Positions 25,904 to 33,523 of a stretch of DNA of 64,000 nucleotides are shown here, one piece after another; within the stretch, counting starts at the first letter, position 1; each line of letters begins with the position of its first letter. The notes under the pieces are model-generated. The model was not told where the DNA came from and did no database searches. It saw nothing but the letters and a program-made list of their open reading frames with translations. A program made the translations under genes and the position numbers. This DNA comes from JAXDMK01 sp034666105 (lineage in GTDB: Bacteria; Actinomycetota; Acidimicrobiia; Acidimicrobiales; AC-14): the NCBI GenBank assembly GCA_034666105.1, contig JAXDMK010000167.1:7485-71484 (forward strand), written 5' to 3'.

Positions 25904-26359
25904 TCAGTGGGGAACCCACGCATCGGGGTCGTCGGTGAGAGAACTTATGACCGGCGGAAGGTCGCCGGAGACGACCTCGGCCAGGCTGACGTTCTCCAGC
26001 ACCGACCGCAGGCTGGCCCGCACCGCCACCCACACCACCTGCAGGTGCTCGGCCGCCCCCTTGTAGACGGCGTGCTCGGGCCGGTCGCCCCGAACCTCGG
26101 CCAAGGGCCCCTCGACGGCCCGCATGACGTCGGCCAAGGAGATCTCGGTCGCGGGCCGGGCCAGGCGGTAGCCGCCCTCCGAGCCCCGCTGGCTGGCCAC
26201 CAGCCCCCCCCGCCGCAGCTGGTTGAGGATGTTCTGGAGGAACTGCCGGGGCAACTCCGCCCGGGTGGCGAGCACCTCGGCCGGCACCGCGTCGTCGCCC
26301 GCGTCGGCCAGGGTGAGCAACGCCCGCACCGCGTAGTCGACCTTGGCCGAGATGTGCAC
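25904..26359 (-). CDS. Rrf2-family transcriptional regulator (no Fe-S cysteines)
   Basis: 151 aa. The winged-helix domain starts ISAKVDYAVRALLTLADAG, with LPRQFLQNILNQLRRGGLV as recognition region and SQRGSEGGYRLARPATEIS as wing. The three Cys that bind an Fe-S cluster in IscR/NsrR are absent, as in CymR-type regulators of sulfur metabolism. It lies just downstream of a sulfonate/nitrate-type ABC transporter. A palindrome at the transporter's promoter (29167-29185) is a plausible operator. GTG at 26359 is the start. Control of sulfur uptake is inferred from context. Confidence 0.88.
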   Translation of the reverse strand: MHISAKVDYAVRALLTLADAGDDAVPAEVLATRAELPRQFLQNILNQLRRGGLVASQRGSEGGYRLARPATEISLADVMRAVEGPLAEVRGDRPEHAVYKGAAEHLQVVWVAVRASLRSVLENVSLAEVVSGDLPPVISSLTDDPDAWVPH

Positions 26360-26397
26360 CCCGTCAGTGTGCCGGACGGGGGCGGCCGGCGGGTGGC

Positions 26398-27273
26398 TCA
26401 GGGGACGTCGGCGACGTCGACCAGCCCCCAGCGGCGGCGGACGGAGCGCTCGGCCCGTCCGAAGACGCTGTCGACGAGGATGCCGACCACGAGGATGACC
26501 ACCATGTGGGCCAGCAGGCCGCGGGCGTCGGAGATGTCGCGGGCGAACTGGAGGTTGGCCCCCAGCGACGGCCGGCGGGCGATGATCACGAAGATCTCGC
26601 CCGCCATCAGGCTGCGCCAGGCGAAGGCCCAGCCCTGCTTGAGGCCGCCGATGAACGAGGGCAGGGAGGCGGGGAGGATGACGAAGCGGTACATGTCGAC
26701 CGAGCCCGCCCCCAGCACCCGGCCACAGCGGACCAGGGCCGGCGGCACCGAGTCGACCCCCGTGAGCAGCCCGTTGGCGATCGACGGGGCCGCCCCCAGC
26801 ACCACCACGAACAGGATGGCCGACTCCTTCAGCCCGAACAGGAGGATGGCCAGGGGAAACCAGGCGATCGACGGCATGGTCTGGAGGCCGGTGATCAGGG
26901 ACCCCACCGCGGTGCGCAGCAGCTTGAACCGGGCCACCAGCACGCCGATGACGACCCCGATGGCCACCGCCAGCACGTAGCCCGTCGCCGCCCGGCGCAT
27001 GGTGACGCCGACGGCCGTCCAGAACGAGCCCTGGGTGACGAGCGACGACAGCTCGTCGAACACGGCCGCCGGCCCGGGCAGCACCCACGGATCCTTGAGT
27101 CCGGCCCACACCACCGCCTGCCAGACCGCCACCACGATGCCGATGGCGGCCAGCTTGGGCCACAGGCCGGTCCACGCCCGGCGGAGCAAACCGGGGCCGG
27201 GCGGGGCCTCCTGGGCCTCGAGGGCGTCGAGGCCGGCGAACTCGGCGTCGAGGCGGCTGGCGTCAACGGCCAT
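26398..27273 (-). CDS. ABC transporter permease, sulfonate/nitrate/taurine family
   Basis: 291 aa with about six membrane segments. The family EAA-like loop is seen in PPALVRCGRVLGAGSVDMYRF, followed by ILPASLPSFIGGLKQGWAFAW. It matches SsuC/TauC/NrtB-type permeases. ATG at 27273 overlaps the end of the ATPase gene by 11 bases, so permease, ATPase and binding protein form one operon. Sulfonate is the most likely substrate given the Rrf2 regulator and cysDN nearby, but nitrate or taurine cannot be excluded. Confidence 0.9.
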   Translation of the reverse strand: MAVDASRLDAEFAGLDALEAQEAPPGPGLLRRAWTGLWPKLAAIGIVVAVWQAVVWAGLKDPWVLPGPAAVFDELSSLVTQGSFWTAVGVTMRRAATGYVLAVAIGVVIGVLVARFKLLRTAVGSLITGLQTMPSIAWFPLAILLFGLKESAILFVVVLGAAPSIANGLLTGVDSVPPALVRCGRVLGAGSVDMYRFVILPASLPSFIGGLKQGWAFAWRSLMAGEIFVIIARRPSLGANLQFARDISDARGLLAHMVVILVVGILVDSVFGRAERSVRRRWGLVDVADVP

Positions 27274-28042
27274 GGCTGCGGATCTCCTCCTTGAGCCGGT
27301 CGGTGACCAGGGCGGCCAGGCCCGAGACCTCGGGGGTGTCGATGCGCCGGGGGCGGGGGATCTCGACGGGGAACGTGGCCGCCACCCTTCCCGGACGGCT
27401 GGTGAGGAGCAGGATGCGGTCGCCCAGGCGGGCCGCCTCCCGGACGTTGTGGGTGACGAACACCACCGTCAGCCCGGTGGTGGACCACAGCCGCTCCAGT
27501 TCGTCGTGGAGCAGGTCACGGGTCATGGCGTCGAGGGCGGCGAAGGGCTCGTCCATGAGCAGGATGTCGGCCTCCTGGGCCAGCGAGCGGGCCAGAGCCA
27601 CCCGTTGGCGCATCCCGCCCGACAGCTCGTGGGGCTGCAGGTGGCCGGACCCGCCCAGGTGGACCCGCTCCAGCAACTCCTCCGCCTGCCGCCGGCGCTC
27701 GTCCTTGCCGACGCCCCGCAGGCGCAGGGCCAGTTCGACGTTGGCCTGGGCCGACAGCCACGGCAGCAGCGCCGGCTCCTGGAACATGAACGCCGTCCGC
27801 CGGCCGCCGGTGTCGATCGACCCGCCGGTGGGACGGTCGAGGCCGGCGATGAGGTTGAGCAGGGTGGTCTTGCCGCAGCCCGACGCCCCCACCAGGCACA
27901 GGAACTCACCGGGGGCGACGTCGAACGTGACGCGGTCGAGGGCCCGGACTGCGCCCGGGCCCCGACCGAAGACCTTGGAAACCGAGTCCAGCGCGACGCC
28001 GGCGGTACAGGCGGGCTTCGAATCCGCCTCCACCACCGTCAT
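27263..28042 (-). CDS. ABC transporter ATP-binding protein, sulfonate/nitrate/taurine family
   Basis: 259 aa. Walker A is GASGCGKTTLLNLIAGL, the Q-loop lies in FMFQEPALLPWL, the signature is LSGGMRQRVALARSLA, Walker B is ILLMDEPFAALDA, and the H-loop lies in VVFVTHNVREAARLG. This matches SsuB/TauB-type ATPases. ATG at 28042 overlaps the TGA of the binding-protein gene as ATGA. It powers import with the permease at 26398. Confidence 0.93.
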   Translation of the reverse strand: MTVVEADSKPACTAGVALDSVSKVFGRGPGAVRALDRVTFDVAPGEFLCLVGASGCGKTTLLNLIAGLDRPTGGSIDTGGRRTAFMFQEPALLPWLSAQANVELALRLRGVGKDERRRQAEELLERVHLGGSGHLQPHELSGGMRQRVALARSLAQEADILLMDEPFAALDAMTRDLLHDELERLWSTTGLTVVFVTHNVREAARLGDRILLLTSRPGRVAATFPVEIPRPRRIDTPEVSGLAALVTDRLKEEIRSHGR

Positions 28043-29139
28043 GCCGCCGACACCACCGGCGAGCCCTTGGCCGCCAGCACCTCGTTGAGCAGCTTCAGGT
28101 CGTAGATCCCGTCGAGGCTCGTCTCCTTGAGCAGGCCCTGGGCGGTGGCGTGCTTGGCCGAGAGCAGCAGGGAACTGGCCACGGGGTCGTTGGTGAAGGT
28201 GAGCTTGGGCCAGGCGGAGTCGATGGTGGCCGCCGACAGGGGCTTCTGGGTGATCTTCCCGATGCCCTGGTTGGCCAGCGTCTTGGCCTGGTCGGGGTTG
28301 GCGTTGACGAAGTCGTTGGCCGCCACCTGGGCCTCGAGCAGCTTCTTCACCGCCGCCGGATGATCCTTGAGGAAGGCGGTGCGCACGATGAGGTGGGTGG
28401 TGACGAACTGACCGCCGGGCCACAGGCTGGCCTCGTCGACCAGGACCTTTCCGCCGCCCTCGTTGACCAGGCGGGAAACCCAGGGCTCGGGTACCCAGGC
28501 GCCGTCGATGGCACCGGAGCGGAACGTCTCCAGCGTCTGGGCGTTCTCCTGGGGCACGATGCTCACGTCGCCGCCGCCCTCCAGGTCGGTCTCGAAGCCC
28601 TGGCTGGACAGCCACGCCCGCAGGGCCACGTCCTGGGTGTTGCCCCGCTGGGGAGTGGCCAGCTTCTTGCCGGCCAGGCCGGCGGCGTCGGCGATCTCGG
28701 GCTTGACCACCAGGGCGGCTCCGCCCGACGTGGCCCCGGAGATGATGCGGATGGCCTGGCCCTGGGACTGGGAGAAGGCGTTGATGGCCGGGTTGGGACC
28801 GATGTAGGTGGCGTCGAGGGCCCCGTTGAAGAGGGCTTCCACCGCCGCCGGGCCGGCGTTGAACGTCGACGTCTCCAGCTTGATGTTGGCGCCGAGGGTG
28901 TCGGCGAAGATGCCGCTCTCCACGCCGACGATGGCGGTGGCGTGGGTCAGGTTGGGGAAGTAGCCCAGGCGAAGGGTGACGTTCTCCTCCACCGCGGTTG
29001 TCGGCGAACCGCCGCCGGCGGCGGTGGTGGGCTTGTCGTCGCTCCCGCAGGCGGTGGCGAGGAGCATCGTGGCCAGTCCGACGACAGCCAATGTGCGGTA
29101 AATACGTCCGGTGTGGGGTCTGGCTCCCAGCTGCTGCAC
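28039..29139 (-). CDS. Substrate-binding lipoprotein, SsuA/TauA/NrtA-like
   Basis: 366 aa. The signal peptide ends in lipobox LLATAC, followed by a Ser/Thr linker. The mature domain has the SsuA/NMT1-like pattern: LRLGYFPNLTHATAIVGVE, FNAGPAAVEALFNGALDATY, ISGATSGGAALVVKP and DGAWVPEPWVSRLV. It captures the substrate for the ABC importer. GTG at 29139 is chosen because GGAGGG lies ten bases before it; ATG at 29157 is the alternative. A GTG at 29205 is excluded because it lies inside the promoter spacer. First gene of the operon. Confidence 0.9.
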   Translation of the reverse strand: MQQLGARPHTGRIYRTLAVVGLATMLLATACGSDDKPTTAAGGGSPTTAVEENVTLRLGYFPNLTHATAIVGVESGIFADTLGANIKLETSTFNAGPAAVEALFNGALDATYIGPNPAINAFSQSQGQAIRIISGATSGGAALVVKPEIADAAGLAGKKLATPQRGNTQDVALRAWLSSQGFETDLEGGGDVSIVPQENAQTLETFRSGAIDGAWVPEPWVSRLVNEGGGKVLVDEASLWPGGQFVTTHLIVRTAFLKDHPAAVKKLLEAQVAANDFVNANPDQAKTLANQGIGKITQKPLSAATIDSAWPKLTFTNDPVASSLLLSAKHATAQGLLKETSLDGIYDLKLLNEVLAAKGSPVVSAA

Positions 29140-29166
29140 GTGCGTTGCACCCTCCATGTCGACGGT

Positions 29167-29185
29167 TTCGATCAACCCGATCGAA
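29167..29185. promoter_or_regulatory. Palindromic operator candidate at the ABC transporter start site
   Basis: Perfect 7-base arms TTCGATC/GATCGAA with a 5-base centre, positioned at the predicted transcription start (about 29186). Binding there would block initiation. The Rrf2 protein of this operon is the natural candidate; that pairing is inference. Confidence 0.5.
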
Positions 29186-29192
29186 TTGGTCG

Positions 29193-29221
29193 ACTTTAGG
29201 ACCACTGGAAGCGTCCGTCAA
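29193..29221 (-). promoter_or_regulatory. Sigma-70-type promoter of the ABC transporter/Rrf2 operon
   Basis: Read on the - strand: -35 TTGACG (29221-29216), 17-base spacer, -10 TAAAGT (29198-29193). This is one of the best promoter matches in the window. Confidence 0.75.
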
Positions 29222-29257
29222 CCCTCGAAACTTGCGCCCGAACCTGCCCGCCCCCCA

Positions 29258-29309
29258 CGAACTGGTGACACTTCACCCGGCTAGGACCGGCTCGGATGTC
29301 ACCAGTTCG
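29258..29309. repeat. Left-end palindrome of the cassette
   Basis: Arms of 13 bases (CGAACTGGTGACA/TGTCACCAGTTCG) with a 26-base centre. The sequence continues as CTTCACCCGGC, which is repeated in inverted form at the right end. Confidence 0.85.
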
Positions 29310-29336
29310 CCGGAAGCCCTCGAACGCCGGCACCAC

Positions 29337-29364
29337 TTGCCGAAGCGAGAAGACGCGGTATGAT
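29337..29364 (+). promoter_or_regulatory. Promoter of the cassette gene
   Basis: -35 TTGCCG (29337-29342), 16-base spacer, -10 TATGAT (29359-29364), within an unusually AT-rich stretch. The leader before ATG 29421 would be about 50 bases. Confidence 0.55.
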
Positions 29365-29420
29365 CTGGTATAGATCGAAATATCGCAGCAATTGCTGAAA
29401 CACAGCATGGGTTGTTCACC

Positions 29421-30293
29421 ATGGCCCAAGTCCGAGAGCTCGGTGCTGGCCGGCACGCGATCGAGCACCGCTTGGCCACCGGACGTTGGGCCGCGGTGCA
29501 CCCGGGCGTCTACCGCCTCCCCGGCACGGAACGATCCTGGGAGCAGCGGCTGCACGGCCTCGTCCTGGCATCAGGACCTGTGGCGGCCGCGTCCCATCGC
29601 TCCGCGGCCGCCCTCCTCCGCATCCCGGAGTTCGACCGGCGGGGATTGATCGAGGTCGTGACGCCCCGGCCCCGGCGCCACCGGGACGCCAACGGACAGG
29701 TCCACCGATGGCGGGTCCTCCCCGATCACCATCTGACCGTCATCGAGGGAATCCCCACCACCCGCGTGGCCCGGACGCTCTGCGACCTGGCCGGCGTCCT
29801 TCACCCGGCGAGGACGGAGAGGGCGCTCGACAACTGCCTGTCCATGGGCATCGTCACGCCTGGAACACTGCAGGTCACCTTCTCCGAACTGGCGAGCCGG
29901 GGCCGCAACGGCGTCGCCGTGATGCGTCGGCTGCTGGAGGAGCGAACCGAGGGCTACGTGGCGCCGGCGAGCGAGCTCGAGGCCCGGTTCCGCGACATCA
30001 TGCGGGCGGCCGGTCTTCCCCCGCCGGTGCGTCAACTCGATGTGGGCGACGCCGAACGGTGGATCGGGCGCGTCGACGTTGCCTATCCCGCCTGCCGGCT
30101 CCTCATCGAGCTCGACAGCCGTCGACACCACACCGCCCTCCTCGACCGGGAGGCGGACGCGGCCCGTGACTCGGCCCTCGTCGGCGCCGGCTGGCGGGTC
30201 GTACGGTTCACCTGGGCCGATCTCGTCGAACGTCCAGACGAGGTCGTCGACCAAGTTCGCCGGCTGCTCGCCGAACCCAACCACAACTGGTGA
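29421..30293 (+). CDS. AbiEi-like N-terminal domain with DUF559/Vsr-like nuclease domain
   Basis: 290 aa. The N-terminal part (AIEHRLATGRWAAVHPGVY, then ASHRSAAALL) resembles the winged-helix start of AbiEi-type antitoxins and related DUF559 proteins. The C-terminal part has ELEARFRDIMRAAGLPPPV, VDVAYPACRLLIELDSRRHH and GWRVVRFTWADL, the D-E-x-RF pattern of the Vsr/restriction-endonuclease fold. A DNA-cleaving role is inferred. ATG at 29421 is used; TTG at 29412 is an alternative and no clear ribosome site is seen. The gene stands alone inside the inverted-repeat unit, and its TGA lies in the right-end palindrome. No toxin partner is adjacent. Confidence 0.82.
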   Translation: MAQVRELGAGRHAIEHRLATGRWAAVHPGVYRLPGTERSWEQRLHGLVLASGPVAAASHRSAAALLRIPEFDRRGLIEVVTPRPRRHRDANGQVHRWRVLPDHHLTVIEGIPTTRVARTLCDLAGVLHPARTERALDNCLSMGIVTPGTLQVTFSELASRGRNGVAVMRRLLEERTEGYVAPASELEARFRDIMRAAGLPPPVRQLDVGDAERWIGRVDVAYPACRLLIELDSRRHHTALLDREADAARDSALVGAGWRVVRFTWADLVERPDEVVDQVRRLLAEPNHNW

Positions 30294-30332
30294 CACCTGG
30301 CCCGGCCCTGGCCGGGTGAAGTGTCACCAGTT
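30285..30332. repeat. Right-end palindrome, possible bidirectional terminator
   Basis: Outer arms AACTGGTGACAC/GTGTCACCAGTT (12 bases) and an inner stem CCCGGCC/GGCCGGG (30301-30307/30310-30316). It overlaps the stop codon of the cassette gene and may also end transcription. No T tract. Confidence 0.8.
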
Positions 30333-30376
30333 CGCCGGGGGCGGCGGCGACCGGCGGCGGCGGCGCGCGGCCGGGC

Positions 30377-31531
30377 TTAGGGGCGGCCGATGGGGACGGG
30401 GGGTGGGTCGGGGACGGTGTCGTCCTCCTCCTCCAGCTGGCGGGCGGTCTGGCGGACCCCCGGGTGGAGGAGGGTGTAGAGCACGACCGCCAGGCCGATC
30501 ACGGCGAAGGGGACGACGGCGTTGCCCTGGTTGGTGTAGGTGGGCATGAGGACGACGCCCGACAGGATGGCGGTCCAGGCCCACAGGATGAACACCGACC
30601 GGCGGGGCCCGTGGCCCTGGTTCATCAGCTTGTGGTGGAGGTGCTCCTTGTCGGCCTGGGACAGGGCCGTGCGCCGGCGGGCCCGGCGGACGATGGCCAG
30701 GGCGGTGTCGAGGAAGGGGATGCCGAGGATGACGAAGGGGATGACCAGGGGGGCGAAGAAGAAGAAGGTCTGGCCGCTGAACTGGTCGGCCGTGCGCCCC
30801 CCGACCGAGATGGTGGTGGCGGCCAGCAGCAGGCCCAGCAGCAGGGCCCCGGAGTCGCCCATGAACACCTTGGCCGGGTGGAAGTTGTGGGGCAGGAAGC
30901 CCACGCAGATCCCGCAGGTGATGGCCACCACCAGGGGGGCCACGTTGTCGGGCGAGAGCAGGCCCACGTCGGACAGGCGGTAGGCGTAGAGGAAGATCGC
31001 CCCCGCCGCGATCCCGACCACACCCGTGGCCAGCCCGTCGAGGCCGTCGATGAGATTGACGGCGTTGGCCATGGCCACCACCCAGATCACGGTCATCAGG
31101 AAGCCGAGGTCGGGCGAGAGCACGAAGAAGTCGGCGAACGGGACCCGGAAGTAGAACATCGTCACGCCCAGCAGGCCGAGGACGGACCCGGCCAGCACCT
31201 GGCCCGCCACCTTGGCCGGCGCCGACACCTCCCGCAGGTCGTCGAGCAGACCCACGCCGAAGATGAGGACGGCGGCGATGGCGACGCCCAGCGGCTCCGA
31301 CGACGACTCGAAGACAGGTCGGAACTGGGGTAGGAACCAGGCCACGGCCAGGGCCGCGAACAGGGCCAGGAGCATGGCCGCCCCGCCCAGGGTGGGGGTG
31401 GGGCGCAGGTGGATGCGCCGCTCGTCGGGCACGACCACCGCCCCGATGCGCACCGAGACCCGCCACACGATCGGGGTCAGGAGGAACGTCACCAGGGCGG
31501 CCACGCCGAAGACGATGACGTAGCCGGCCAT
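30377..31531 (-). CDS. WecA/TagO-like undecaprenyl-phosphate sugar-1-phosphate transferase
   Basis: 384 aa with about ten membrane segments. Family marks are RRIHLRPTPTLGG near the start, FGVGLLDDLREVSAPAK (catalytic DD), NAVNLIDGLDGLATGV, HNFHPAKVFMGDSGALLLG and the His-rich loop KEHLHHKLMNQGHG. It moves a HexNAc-1-phosphate from its UDP donor to undecaprenyl phosphate, priming glycan or teichoic-acid-like polymer synthesis. ATG at 31531 follows glyA by about 50 bases on the same strand. It could serve the polysaccharide locus or wall polymer synthesis in general. Confidence 0.93.
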   Translation of the reverse strand: MAGYVIVFGVAALVTFLLTPIVWRVSVRIGAVVVPDERRIHLRPTPTLGGAAMLLALFAALAVAWFLPQFRPVFESSSEPLGVAIAAVLIFGVGLLDDLREVSAPAKVAGQVLAGSVLGLLGVTMFYFRVPFADFFVLSPDLGFLMTVIWVVAMANAVNLIDGLDGLATGVVGIAAGAIFLYAYRLSDVGLLSPDNVAPLVVAITCGICVGFLPHNFHPAKVFMGDSGALLLGLLLAATTISVGGRTADQFSGQTFFFFAPLVIPFVILGIPFLDTALAIVRRARRRTALSQADKEHLHHKLMNQGHGPRRSVFILWAWTAILSGVVLMPTYTNQGNAVVPFAVIGLAVVLYTLLHPGVRQTARQLEEEDDTVPDPPPVPIGRP

Positions 31532-31580
31532 TATCGGGAGGGGACCAGGCCCGGCCGCCGGCTCGGAAGGCCCCGCACCG

Positions 31581-32840
31581 TCAGTTGTCCGGGTAGGGCG
31601 TGAACTTGGAGCAGAGGGTGGCGGCGGCGTCGCGGACGTCGGCCACCGTGCGTTCGTCGGCCCGTCCCCGCAGGGCCCGGCCGATGAGGGCGGCGATCTC
31701 GCCCATCTCCGGCTCGCCCATCCCGGCGGTGGTGACGGCGGCGGTGCCGACCCGCAGTCCGCTGGTGACGAACGGCGACCGGGGATCGCCCGGGATCTGG
31801 TTCTTGTTCAGGGTGATCCCGGCCGCGTCGAGGACGTTCTGGGCCTCCTTGCCGGTGAGCTCGGCGTCGAAGGGCCGCAGGTCGACCAGCATGAGGTGGT
31901 TGTCGGTGCCCCCCGAGACGAGGCGGAACCCCTCCCCCGCCAGGGCCTCGGCCAGGGCCCGGGCGTTGGTGACGATGCGGGCCGCGTACTCCCGGAACGG
32001 GGGCTGGGCCGCCTCCCGGAAGGCGACCGCCTTGGCCGCGATCACGTGCATGAGGGGCCCGCCCTGGAGTCCGGGGAAGACGGCCTTGTCGATGGCGGCG
32101 GCGTGCTCGGACGTGGTCAGGATGCAGCCCGCCCGCGGTCCCCGGAGGGTCTTGTGGGTGGTGAAGGTGACCACGTCGGAGTAGGGGACGGGGTTGGGGT
32201 GGGCGCCGCCGGCGATGAGACCGGCGATGTGGGCGGCGTCGAAGATGAGGAGCGCCCCCACCTCGTCGGCGATGGCCCGGAGGGGGACGGGGTCGATCAC
32301 CCGGGGGTAGGCGGTGGCGCCGGCCACGATGGCCTTGGGGTGGTGCTCCCGGGCCAGGTCGCGGATCTGGTCGTAGTCGAGGCGCTCGTCGCTCTCGCTC
32401 ACCCCGTAGGACACGAAGTGGTAGATCCGGCCGCTGAAGTTCACCGGCGAGCCGTGGGTGAGGTGTCCGCCCTGGTCGAGGCGCATGCCGAGGACGGTGT
32501 CGCCCGGCTCGAGCAGGGCCAGGTAGGTAGCCATGTTGGCGTTGGCGCCGGAGTGGGGCTGGACGTTCGCGTGGTCGGCCCCGAACAGGGCGGTGGCCCG
32601 GTCGCGGGCCAGGTTCTCCACCTCGTCGATCACGTAGTTGCCGCCGTAGTACCGCCGCCCCGGGTAGCCCTCGGAGTACTTGTTGGTGAGGACGGAGCCC
32701 TGGGCCGCCATCACCGCCGGCGACGTGAAGTTCTCCGAGGCGATGAGCTGGACGGTGGTGTTCTGCCGCTCCCTCTCCCGCCGGATGACATCGAAGACCT
32801 CCTGGTCCTCGAAGGTGTCGTAGGAGAAGTCCGGCTTCAC
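31581..32840 (-). CDS. glyA: Serine hydroxymethyltransferase
   Basis: 419 aa, normal length. It has QLIASENFTSPAVMAAQGSV and LTNKYSEGYPGRRYYGGN, and the PLP lysine lies in VVTFTTHKTLRGPRAG. It interconverts serine and glycine with tetrahydrofolate in the cytoplasm, a housekeeping function. Start GTG at 32840 overlaps the TGA of the phosphatase gene upstream (GTGA), so the two are coupled. Its place between glycan genes matches the common actinobacterial order with WecA-like and phosphatase genes. Confidence 0.97.
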   Translation of the reverse strand: MKPDFSYDTFEDQEVFDVIRRERERQNTTVQLIASENFTSPAVMAAQGSVLTNKYSEGYPGRRYYGGNYVIDEVENLARDRATALFGADHANVQPHSGANANMATYLALLEPGDTVLGMRLDQGGHLTHGSPVNFSGRIYHFVSYGVSESDERLDYDQIRDLAREHHPKAIVAGATAYPRVIDPVPLRAIADEVGALLIFDAAHIAGLIAGGAHPNPVPYSDVVTFTTHKTLRGPRAGCILTTSEHAAAIDKAVFPGLQGGPLMHVIAAKAVAFREAAQPPFREYAARIVTNARALAEALAGEGFRLVSGGTDNHLMLVDLRPFDAELTGKEAQNVLDAAGITLNKNQIPGDPRSPFVTSGLRVGTAAVTTAGMGEPEMGEIAALIGRALRGRADERTVADVRDAAATLCSKFTPYPDN

Positions 32841-33391
32841 CGGTGCGACCGCTCGTAGCGGGGGACCCACAGGAGGGCGACCAGGCGGTCGAGCTGGTCG
32901 TCGAGCTCGACCACCATGCGCTCGTAGGCGGTGCGGGGCAGGCCGATGGGGTCGGCCACGTCGTCGGTCTGGGATTCGCCCAGCAGGTCGGACGAGGTCC
33001 GCCCGGCGTGGGCCCGGGCCAGCCAGTCGGCCACGCTCTCGTCGCCCACCCGGGGGCCGATGGCCTCGCCCCGGCGCACCAGTTCCTTCAGGGTGAAGAT
33101 CTTGGGGAAGGCGGCCGGCACCATCACCACCGCCTCCCGCACGTGCTCCCGGGCCATTCCCAGCACCAGGTCGGCGGCGCGGATCGACGACACGTTGAGG
33201 CGGCGGCTGCGGTGGGCGGTGATGTCGAGGCCGCGCCCGGCCATGAGGTCGACGCTGCTCGAATGGGCCGGCCGGCCATCGTCGAGCAGGCCCGCCGACC
33301 GCACCCGGGCATCGAGCCCGAGGGCTTCCAGCCGGTGGCGGAGCATGGCTTCGGCGGCCGGCGAGCGGCAGATGTTCCCGGTGCACAGCAT
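32837..33391 (-). CDS. Low-molecular-weight protein tyrosine phosphatase (Wzb-like)
   Basis: 184 aa from ATG. The P-loop CTGNICRSP gives the catalytic C-x5-R-S, and the acid loop is DVADPIG followed by LPRTAYERM. It would remove phosphate from the tyrosine clusters of the four Wzc-like kinases, resetting polymer cycles. With ATG at 33391 only two residues precede the P-loop Cys, so beta-strand 1 is missing. Upstream codons read LINVL in frame from CTG at 33406, which would restore it. However, a -10-like TAGACT (33415-33410) lies so close that the mRNA may start after that CTG. The start is therefore uncertain. Confidence 0.88.
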   Translation of the reverse strand: MLCTGNICRSPAAEAMLRHRLEALGLDARVRSAGLLDDGRPAHSSSVDLMAGRGLDITAHRSRRLNVSSIRAADLVLGMAREHVREAVVMVPAAFPKIFTLKELVRRGEAIGPRVGDESVADWLARAHAGRTSSDLLGESQTDDVADPIGLPRTAYERMVVELDDQLDRLVALLWVPRYERSHR

Positions 33392-33523
33392 GAGGACGTT
33401 GATCAGGCGAGTCTAACGGCGCTCCTCCGGCGCCCGGCATCGTGGCCGGCCGGCTTCCCCGCCCGAACCCGGCGGACGGGTCGGTAGGCTGGCTTCCGGT
33501 CCGACGAAGCGAGGGGAGGCGGA

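Larger units (their letters stand above)
29258..30334. mobile_element. Inverted-repeat-bounded nuclease cassette
   Basis: A perfect 24-base inverted repeat bounds the unit: 29258-29281 on the + strand and its reverse complement at 30311-30334. Each end also folds on itself: left arms 29258-29270/29297-29309 (13 bases) and right arms 30285-30296/30321-30332 (12 bases). Between them lies one gene with its own promoter, and the gene's stop codon falls inside the right-end palindrome. The segment upstream of the gene (about 29350-29400) is much more AT-rich than the rest of the window. No transposase and no obvious target duplication are seen. The call as a mobile unit is inference. Confidence 0.55.

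Noticed and set aside
29139..29205. GTG at 29205 as the start of the binding-protein gene
   Set aside because: It lies in the spacer between the -35 and -10 boxes, so it would not be in the mRNA.
29258..30334. Target-site duplication around the inverted-repeat cassette
   Set aside because: The flanking bases on the two sides do not form a convincing direct repeat.
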